From contig JACKBL010000001.1 in NCBI GenBank assembly GCA_020634515.1, positions 930,001 through 994,000 on the forward strand: a stretch of DNA of 64,000 nt. The letters are read 5' to 3'. The notes under the pieces are model-generated. The model was not told the origin of the DNA, ran no database searches, and was given only the letters and a program-made list of their open reading frames with translations. Source of the stretch: Ardenticatenales bacterium (GTDB taxonomy: Bacteria; Chloroflexota; Anaerolineae; Promineifilales; Promineifilaceae). This document shows positions 58,234-64,000 of this stretch, one piece after another (within the stretch, counting starts at the first letter, position 1; every line of letters starts with the position of its first letter). The translations under genes and the position numbers were made by a program.

Positions 58234-60102
58234 ATGAGAAATGTGCTTAGATTGGGACTGATTCGCGGAATCGCGGGGCAGGTTGTAGGTACGCTGCTAG
58301 GCATGGCTCTGGTTGCCGGCATTCGCAGCGCCGCGGGGATGCCGGCAGATTTTGAGGCCGCGCTCGTCATTGGAGCCATCATTGGCGTCCTCACCTTTTT
58401 GCTGGCCTGTGGCGTTCTCAACGACTGGATCCGTTGGATCATGGGGCGCAAAACCCCCATGCGTCATGGTCCCCCCGAACACGCGCCCGTCTGGACCCGC
58501 TATTTTAGCGTTGATTACAATCACAAAGTCATTGGCATTCAATATGGGGTCACGGGCGTTATTGTGTTGCTTGTGGGCGGCTTGTTGGCGATTATCTTCC
58601 GCCTGGAGCTTTCCTATCCGGGGATGCAGTTCTTGCAATTGGATACCTACAACACCCTGTTCAGTGCGCACGGCATCATCATGATCGCCAGTATTTTGCT
58701 GGGCGTCGGGGCGATGGTCAACTACCTGGTTCCCTTGATGATCGGCGCGTCGGACATGGCTTTCCCGCGTCTGAATGCCTTTAGCTACTGGGTGGGCGTG
58801 CCGGCAGCTTTGTTGCTGATTGCCGGCATTTTCATTGGCGGCTGGGACACAGGTTGGGTCGCCTACCCCCCGCACAGCACCACCACCCCCAACATCGGCG
58901 TCTCCCTCTTCTTGCTTGGCTTCTGGATCAACGGCTTCTCTTCCATCGCCGGAGCCATCAACGTCCTCGTCACCGTCGCCACCATGCGCGCGCCGGGGAT
59001 GAGTCTGTTCAAAATGCCCATCTTTGTCTGGGGGGCCATTTCCGCCGCGCTCATTCAATTCTCCGTGACCCAAACCGTTGGCCTGGCCCTCCTCATGGTA
59101 ATCACCCAGCGCCTCATGGGGTTAGGCTTCTTCGATCCGGCGGCGCCTGCCGGCATTCCCGGCGGCAACCCCCTCCTCTACCAGCACCTTTTCTGGTTCT
59201 ACTCCCACCCCGTCGTCTACCTGTTCGTCCTGCCCGGCCTCGGCGTCATCAGCGAACTACTGCCCGTCTTCACGCGCAAGCCGCTCTTTGGCTACAAAGC
59301 CATCGCCCTCGCCAGCCTGGGCATCGCCTTCGTCGGCTTCCTCGTGTGGGCGCACCACATGTTCGTCTCCGGCATGAGCGACTCCTTGCAGCGCGTCTTC
59401 ATGGTCTCCACCATGTTCGTCGCCGTCCCCACCGGCGTCAAGTTCTTCAGTTGGATCGGAACGGTCTGGGGAGGGAAAATGATCTTCCCCACCCCCATGC
59501 TCTTCGTCCTCGGCGCGATCTCCGTCTTCCTCATCGGCGGCCTCACCGGCCCTATTTTGGCGACCGTCCCCACCGACATGCACCTGCACGACAGCTACTG
59601 GGTCGTGGGGCACTTCCACGCCACCATGTTTGGCGGGTTCGTTTTCCCCTTCTTCGCCGCCCTCTACTATTGGTATCCAAAGATAACGGGGCGCATGTAC
59701 AATGAGAAATTGGGCAAACTACACTTCTATTTGATGACGCCAGGGTTCTGGTTGATGAGTCTGGGCCAGATGCGCATGGGCTTGATGGGTATGCGCCGCC
59801 GTATCGCTGATTACGATCCCGCATTGGGCATTACATTCACGCAAACGCTCGTCACCTTTTCCGCTCTGATTATCGCCTGGTCAGTCTTGATCATGGTGTA
59901 TAACCTCGTCGTCAGCGCCCGCCGCCAGGAAGTCGCCGCGCCAAATCCGTGGGGTTCCCGCTCCCCCGAGTGGCAGACGCCCACGCCCATTCCCGAACTG
60001 AACTACGACACCCCCATTGAGGTCGTCGGCGAACCCTATGACTACGGCTTGCCCGGTTCCGTTTACGTCAAAACCAGTACGGTTCCCGCCGCCGGAGATT
60101 AG
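58234..60102 (+). CDS. coxA: Cytochrome c oxidase subunit I, A2-type
   Basis: A 622-residue haem-copper oxidase core. The helix VI motif is FWFYSHPVVY: the glutamate of the A1-type HPEVY is absent and YS precedes the His, which is diagnostic of A2-type oxidases. WAHHMFVSGM and HDSYWVVGHFHATMF carry CuB and haem ligands, and SVDYNHKVIG opens the conserved core. About 70 residues with two extra hydrophobic helices precede that core. GAAGGAGAG lies upstream of the ATG. Haem and copper reduce oxygen and pump protons. Confidence 0.95.
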   Translation: MRNVLRLGLIRGIAGQVVGTLLGMALVAGIRSAAGMPADFEAALVIGAIIGVLTFLLACGVLNDWIRWIMGRKTPMRHGPPEHAPVWTRYFSVDYNHKVIGIQYGVTGVIVLLVGGLLAIIFRLELSYPGMQFLQLDTYNTLFSAHGIIMIASILLGVGAMVNYLVPLMIGASDMAFPRLNAFSYWVGVPAALLLIAGIFIGGWDTGWVAYPPHSTTTPNIGVSLFLLGFWINGFSSIAGAINVLVTVATMRAPGMSLFKMPIFVWGAISAALIQFSVTQTVGLALLMVITQRLMGLGFFDPAAPAGIPGGNPLLYQHLFWFYSHPVVYLFVLPGLGVISELLPVFTRKPLFGYKAIALASLGIAFVGFLVWAHHMFVSGMSDSLQRVFMVSTMFVAVPTGVKFFSWIGTVWGGKMIFPTPMLFVLGAISVFLIGGLTGPILATVPTDMHLHDSYWVVGHFHATMFGGFVFPFFAALYYWYPKITGRMYNEKLGKLHFYLMTPGFWLMSLGQMRMGLMGMRRRIADYDPALGITFTQTLVTFSALIIAWSVLIMVYNLVVSARRQEVAAPNPWGSRSPEWQTPTPIPELNYDTPIEVVGEPYDYGLPGSVYVKTSTVPAAGD

Positions 60103-60196
60103 GTCCGATCCGCTGAGCGTATTCGCCGAATCGCGTGGCTGGCGCGCCATCTCCGCAGATCGTTCGCCAGCTACCAACCTACTTTTTCTTGAGGAC

Positions 60197-60403
60197 ATGA
60201 TTGTGGAACTAAAAAAGGTCGCATATCGCCAGGGAATATACGTACTCATTGCGTTGGCTGCCTTGACGATTCTGGAATTTGTCGTTAGCAGTGCCACGGA
60301 TGGTTCTGCTTCCTTGCTGTTCATTATTGCCCTGCTCAAGACGGGCCTGATCGTGAACTATTTCATGCACATATATCGCCTGTGGCGTGAGGAGAGTCAC
60401 TAA
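60197..60403 (+). CDS. Small cytochrome c oxidase subunit IV-like protein
   Basis: A 68-residue membrane protein with two hydrophobic helices (about 15-33 and 41-56). IVNYFMHIYRLWRE resembles prokaryotic subunit IV (COX4/CtaF). It lies between coxA and coxC, with its stop overlapping the coxC ATG. GAGG is four bases upstream of the ATG. The open frame extends upstream but the conserved part starts here. Confidence 0.8.
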   Translation: MIVELKKVAYRQGIYVLIALAALTILEFVVSSATDGSASLLFIIALLKTGLIVNYFMHIYRLWREESH

Positions 60404-61044
60404 TGAACGTTGCCGTCTCACACGAACATGCCGCCCACGACCATCACGAGGTCCCTTATGCCGTGGCGCTGCGGGCCAATCGCCTGGGGCTGTGGCTCTT
60501 CTGTTTTTCGGAACTGTTCCTGTTTGGCGCGCTGCTGGCGGCGCGGTTTGCTCTCTGGGGCAATACACGCCCCGCGCTGTCGCAAGGGTTAGGCTTTATC
60601 ACCACGTCGGTGCTGCTGCTCAGCAGTTTCTTTATGGCGCGCGCCGAAACCGCCATCAGCCACGATGATCGCCCCACTTTTTTGCGTAGTCTGATGATGA
60701 CGGTGGTTCTGGGGCTGATCTTTTTCGTTGGCGTTGTCGTGATGGAATGGAACGTGTTTGGCCTGGAAGCGAATCTGTTCGGCCTGGAGTTGTTTGGGCA
60801 TTTGAAGGTCACGGACGGGGCGTTTGGGGCGATTTTCTATGGTATGACGGGCATACACGCGATTCACGTCCTCAGTGGTATCATTCTGATCCTGATCGTT
60901 TGGAATAATGGTCGTCGTGGGCATTTCAATGCGGAACAGCATTGGGGTGTGGAAGCCTGCGCCGTGTACTGGCACTACGTTGATGTTGTCTGGGTGTTTT
61001 TCTACCCGGCGCTCTACCTGATAGGCCGCGCCATTCACTTTTAG
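60403..61044 (+). CDS. coxC: Cytochrome c oxidase subunit III
   Basis: A 213-residue subunit with five hydrophobic helices. RLGLWLFCFSELFLFGAL, FYGMTGIHAIHVLSGI and the C-terminal YWHYVDVVWVFFYPALYL motif identify it. A His-rich N-terminus (HEHAAHDHHE) may bind metal. The start overlaps the subunit IV stop (TAATG), so they are translated together. Confidence 0.95.
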   Translation: MNVAVSHEHAAHDHHEVPYAVALRANRLGLWLFCFSELFLFGALLAARFALWGNTRPALSQGLGFITTSVLLLSSFFMARAETAISHDDRPTFLRSLMMTVVLGLIFFVGVVVMEWNVFGLEANLFGLELFGHLKVTDGAFGAIFYGMTGIHAIHVLSGIILILIVWNNGRRGHFNAEQHWGVEACAVYWHYVDVVWVFFYPALYLIGRAIHF

Positions 61045-61083
61045 AGCTGTTCTGTTTGCGGCAAGCCCATTGGGTTGTTGCCA

Positions 61084-61986
61084 ATGTTGAGTAATATGAG
61101 TCCTATTGGCAGCGCGCTGCTCCGCTCCTGGGGGTGGCGTGCTGACGTCCTTCTGGTCCTTTTGCTGGCCGGATTGTTTTATACACGGGGGTGGTGGCAG
61201 CTAAGGCAAAAGCGACATTTTCTGGCAAATGGATGGCGGCTGGCGTCCTATCTGCTGGGCCTGGTTGTGGTTGGCGTGGCCTTGATGTCGCCAATCGATG
61301 TGCTGGGCGAGCAGTTGTTTTTGTTCCACATGCTGCAGCATTTGCTGTTGATGATGGTCGCGCCGCCGCTGTTGTGGTTGGGGGAGCCGTTTCCGGTGGG
61401 GGTTTGGGGAATGCCGGCATTCACCCGCCCCCTCATCATCCGCGCATTCAACAAAAATTCCCGCTTCCGCGCCCTCCTGCAACAACTCGCCTCTCCGGGG
61501 ATCGTCTGGATACTGTACGTCGCCGTCCTCTGGGGCTGGCATGATCCCCACGCCTACGACGCCGCACTGCGGCTAAACTGGGTCCATGACCTGGAACATC
61601 TCAGCTTCTTTGGCGCGTCCATGCTCTATTGGTGGCGATTGACCGGCGCGGCTCCCATCTTGGGCCGTCGCCTCTCCACCCTGGCCCGCGTCATTCTTGC
61701 TATTGCCGCCGTGCCGCCGAACATGATTGCCGGCATTTTCATCGCCTTTTCCGAATCCATCATCTACACCCATTACCTTTCCGTCCCCCGCTTGTTTGGC
61801 CTCTCTCCCCTCTACGACCAACAGCTTGGCGGCCAGCTCATGTGGGTTCCCGGCAGCATGATGTACGTCATCGCCGCGCTCGTCCTTGTCTTCCGCTTGC
61901 TGCAACAAGAAGAGCGCAGCTCCCATCCCCCGCGGTGGCAGCCGCCTTCCGCGCTCGCTGCGCCGGGCCTCAAGGGAAAATCATGA
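61084..61986 (+). CDS. ctaG: Cytochrome c oxidase assembly protein CtaG
   Basis: A 300-residue multi-pass membrane protein of the CtaG (Caa3_CtaG) type. ALMSPIDVLGEQLFLFHMLQ and HLLLMMVAPPLLWLG are the conserved helices, with WVHDLEHLSFFGAS and an IYTHYL stretch later. It is thought to deliver copper to the oxidase. The start is either 61084 or the ATG at 61105; neither has a strong Shine-Dalgarno. Its stop overlaps the next gene. Confidence 0.92.
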   Translation: MLSNMSPIGSALLRSWGWRADVLLVLLLAGLFYTRGWWQLRQKRHFLANGWRLASYLLGLVVVGVALMSPIDVLGEQLFLFHMLQHLLLMMVAPPLLWLGEPFPVGVWGMPAFTRPLIIRAFNKNSRFRALLQQLASPGIVWILYVAVLWGWHDPHAYDAALRLNWVHDLEHLSFFGASMLYWWRLTGAAPILGRRLSTLARVILAIAAVPPNMIAGIFIAFSESIIYTHYLSVPRLFGLSPLYDQQLGGQLMWVPGSMMYVIAALVLVFRLLQQEERSSHPPRWQPPSALAAPGLKGKS

Positions 61987-62552
61987 AACGCCCGACCCGC
62001 TTCCTGGCTTTGCTGCTCATCCTGTTGGGCAGCAAAATAGCCCACGCGCATGGCGGTGGCGCGCTGCAACTTTCCAACGCCCCCGCCGGTCCCTACCTCG
62101 TCTCTGTCTGGACGCAGACGGATGTGCTGCGCGTTGGGCGTTTGCACGTGACGGTGGCGGTTTCCCAGCCCGCCGCTGACGACCCCACGCAGGCTGGGGA
62201 GCCGGTGTTGGATGCGTCGGTGCGGGTGGTGGCAATGCCGGCATCTGGTGGACCGGCCATCGCAAGTGAAGCGACAACAGGCGTCTCGCTGAACAAACTG
62301 TACTATGAAACGGATTTTGATCTGCCCGCGGCAGGTGTCTGGCAGTTTCGTTTTGAGGTGGAAGGCCCGGCAGGTAGTGGCATGGCTACCTTTGCCGCGG
62401 ACGTGCTGCCCGCCGCGAATGTCGGCTGGCCTGTTTTCGCGGCAGTTGCCGTGGTTTTGGCGCTGGCTGCCTGGCTGGCGCAAAGCCGCGCCCGTGCGGG
62501 CGGTCGAACCCGTTCCGCGCCCCGGCGTCCTGGTCAGGCGGGACATAGCTGA
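61983..62552 (+). CDS. Exported, membrane-anchored protein of the oxidase operon
   Basis: A 189-residue protein. A signal peptide (FLALLLILLGSKIAHAHGGG) is followed by a beta-rich domain (PYLVSVWTQTD, GRLHVTVAV) and a C-terminal membrane helix (about 150-168) with a basic tail. The mature N-terminus starts with His-Gly residues (HAHGGG), which might bind copper. The layout recalls FixH or copper-handling proteins, but I cannot assign it. It overlaps ctaG and precedes SURF1, so an oxidase assembly role is likely. Confidence 0.65.
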   Translation: MKRPTRFLALLLILLGSKIAHAHGGGALQLSNAPAGPYLVSVWTQTDVLRVGRLHVTVAVSQPAADDPTQAGEPVLDASVRVVAMPASGGPAIASEATTGVSLNKLYYETDFDLPAAGVWQFRFEVEGPAGSGMATFAADVLPAANVGWPVFAAVAVVLALAAWLAQSRARAGGRTRSAPRRPGQAGHS

Positions 62553-62578
62553 CCGGCTACGCATGACTCGGTGAGGTC

Positions 62579-63358
62579 ATGAAACGTGCTCTTTTTTCGC
62601 TATCGCCTCTGTTGAGTCGTCGCTGGTGGTGGACGACATTATTGGTCATTGCCGGCATAATCCTGCTGGCGTGGTTGGGTTTCTGGCAGCTTGACCGCCT
62701 GGAGCAACGCCGCGCCGACAACGTGCTGATTGAGGCGCAACTGAGCGCGCCGCCGTTGGACCTGAACACCACGCCACCCACGGAAGCGGAACATGGCGCG
62801 CGCTACCGCGAAGTGGTTGTGACGGGGACGTTGGACATTTCGCGGCAGGTGTTTCTGGTGCAGCAGCGTTATAACGAACGTCTCGGTCAACATTTGATCG
62901 CGCCTCTGCAAATTGCCGGCACAAACCAGGCCGTCCTCATTGATCGCGGTTGGATTCCCGGCGGCGACGACAACAGTCCCGAATGGCCTGATTTCCCCGT
63001 TTCTGGCGAAGTTGTCATCAAAGGATTCATCCAGCCAACCGAAACCCTTTCTGGACAACGAGACGCTTCTTTACCTTCCCCCGATAATCCGCAAAAAGAG
63101 TGGTTCCGCGTGGATGTTGAGGCCATCCAGGCCCAGGTTCCCTACGCCTTGCTCCCCTTCTACATCCTACAAGCCCCCGAAACCAACAATAATCTGGTCA
63201 TCGAGGACCTTCCATATCGCATTGCCCCGGAGATTGATCTCTCGGATGGTCCTCACCTCAGCTATGCCCTGCAATGGTTCACCTTTTCCCTCATGCTGGG
63301 CTTCGGCTACATCTACTTTGTTAACAAAGAATCCGCCGCGGGACCGCGCAAGCATTAA
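62579..63358 (+). CDS. SURF1/Shy1 family oxidase assembly protein
   Basis: A 259-residue membrane protein. Two helices (about 18-35 near the start, and 222-241 at the end) flank a soluble domain, the SURF1 layout. FWQLDRLEQRRADN, VLIDRGWIP, and the C-terminal HLSYALQWFTFSLML are the family signatures. It helps haem insertion into subunit I. It lies last in the recognisable oxidase operon. Confidence 0.92.
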   Translation: MKRALFSLSPLLSRRWWWTTLLVIAGIILLAWLGFWQLDRLEQRRADNVLIEAQLSAPPLDLNTTPPTEAEHGARYREVVVTGTLDISRQVFLVQQRYNERLGQHLIAPLQIAGTNQAVLIDRGWIPGGDDNSPEWPDFPVSGEVVIKGFIQPTETLSGQRDASLPSPDNPQKEWFRVDVEAIQAQVPYALLPFYILQAPETNNNLVIEDLPYRIAPEIDLSDGPHLSYALQWFTFSLMLGFGYIYFVNKESAAGPRKH

Positions 63359-63383
63359 AAAGCGGCAGATAACGTTTACCTAC

Positions 63384-63443
63384 ACCTGTCAGATTTGCTT
63401 AAGAGGCAGCCCTGTCAACAAAACCTGGCAGGTCTTGCTCAAG
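63384..63443 (+). repeat. Imperfect direct repeat after SURF1
   Basis: ACCTGTCAG-ATTTGCTTAAG and ACCTGGCAGGTCTTGCTCAAG lie about 40 bases apart in the SURF1-GAF protein gap. Purpose unknown. Confidence 0.4.
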
Positions 63444-63538
63444 TAGCCGTAGTCACGGCGGATGCGTGCGTCTATTTCGCCCCGGTCGTCTACCCATGAA
63501 CGCGGAAACCCCAGAAGAACGGGACTTTGTTGTGGCGC

Positions 63539-64000
63539 ATGGAGGCCAATTTGCCTGATCTCTCCCCCGAATCGTCCACGCCCGCCGCGGAAACATGGCC
63601 CGGCCTGCTGGATGAGCTGGGCGCGGCCCTGGAGCAGCAGCGCCAGTTGCTCAAAACGCACCGCGCGCTGGCCTGGATACCCGGCAACACCGCTCTCATT
63701 CGTCTTTATGCGCGTCTGCGCCAGGTTGTCGTGGCGCTGGATGAGGAGCGGCAACTGCGCCAGGAGGAGGTGAACCAGCTTCGTCGCCTGCAAGAGATCA
63801 GCAGCGTCATCAACTCATCGCTGGACATTGCCGAAGTCCTCAACCTGGTGATGGACAGCATTGTCAGCCTGCTCAACGCCGAACGCGCCTTGCTCATGCT
63901 CCGTGACGATGAGACCGGCCGGCTGGAAGTGCAGGTAGCCCGCAACATCAATCGGGAAACGATAGAACAGGCCACTTTCGACATCAGCCGCAGCATTGTC
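63539..64000 (+). CDS. GAF-domain sensor protein, 5' part only
   Basis: The frame from the ATG at 63539 runs open past the window edge. It encodes a helical start, a coiled coil (EERQLRQEEVNQLRRLQEIS) and the first half of a GAF domain (SSLDIAEVLNLVMDSIVSLL, AERALLMLRDDETGRL). Sensor histidine kinases or adenylate/diguanylate cyclases often begin this way. The start is uncertain; in-frame TTG codons lie just upstream, and a stop precedes at 63497. Confidence 0.8.
   Translation, partial: MEANLPDLSPESSTPAAETWPGLLDELGAALEQQRQLLKTHRALAWIPGNTALIRLYARLRQVVVALDEERQLRQEEVNQLRRLQEISSVINSSLDIAEVLNLVMDSIVSLLNAERALLMLRDDETGRLEVQVARNINRETIEQATFDISRSIV

Larger units (their letters stand above)
837..62921. 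repeat. Highly iterated palindrome TGCCGGCA
   Basis: By eye I count roughly 80 copies, often as ATGCCGGCAT, both within genes and between them. Verified examples start at 837, 8286, 14612, 15879, 17600 and 61412. Random expectation at about 60% GC is near two. Copies fall in all reading frames (MPA, NAG, CRH, LPA codings), so the pressure acts on DNA, not protein. Many copies mark abrupt base-skew changes. Confidence 0.9.

Noticed and set aside
1..64000. tRNA, rRNA and insertion sequences
   Set aside because: No cloverleaf with a GTTCRA arm, no rRNA-like stretch, and no transposase or recombinase motif was found on reading both strands; short RNAs could still be missed.

Overview
The window looks like bacterial chromosome of moderately high GC, most likely from the Chloroflexota (Anaerolineae-like). 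I infer this from the protein style: lipoproteins and membrane proteins with Thr/Pro-rich linkers, an A2-type haem-copper oxidase with cytochrome c fused to subunit II, a GlcD-GlcF fusion, and mixed small operons. No rRNA, tRNA, CRISPR array or insertion sequence was recognised, so the taxon is only an inference. Layout: 32-5053 (minus) is a haem block in two units, radical SAM-protoporphyrinogen oxidase and hemA-hemC, with a similar A/T-rich upstream motif. 5336-10183 (minus) holds phoU, a metallo-beta-lactamase-fold hydrolase, a membrane protein, fabF and plsX. 10382-12671 holds a methyltransferase, a SHOCT-like membrane protein and a RelE-type toxin-antitoxin pair lying between two copies of the membrane protein's 3' end. 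12874-17689 (plus) is an apparent glycolate salvage set: aminotransferase, HAD phosphatase and a glycolate-oxidase-like fusion. 17763-25404 holds a DUF5131 protein, YigZ, an FKBP lipoprotein, proC, menC-like enolase, a hotdog thioesterase and a hybrid sensor kinase. 25709-32880 holds hutU, a roadblock protein, decayed coding remnants, a LysM lipoprotein with a 21-bp minisatellite, thrC, an SH3 protein, MscS and a broken ybaK. 32929-43246 is cell-envelope and secretion: PBP1A, a secreted M14 carboxypeptidase and a beta-helix protein with five 690-bp modules; the last two share a C-terminal domain. 43724-51825 (minus) is a maltodextrin system (malE, malF, malG and two GH13 enzymes). 52516-56789 holds folB, a polysaccharide deacetylase, an ECF sigma factor, degV and a small membrane protein. 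57126-63358 (plus) is a cytochrome c oxidase operon (coxB, coxA, cox4, coxC, ctaG, a periplasmic membrane-anchored protein, SURF1), and a GAF-domain sensor runs off the right edge. The haem genes on the left and the oxidase on the right fit an aerobically respiring heterotroph that uses alpha-glucans, histidine and glycolate. The most unusual signal is not a gene. The 8-bp palindrome TGCCGGCA occurs about 80 times by eye (about two expected), and at many copies the local GC skew flips sharply from G-rich to C-rich, whichever strand the gene is on. Several other dispersed intergenic repeat families are also present.
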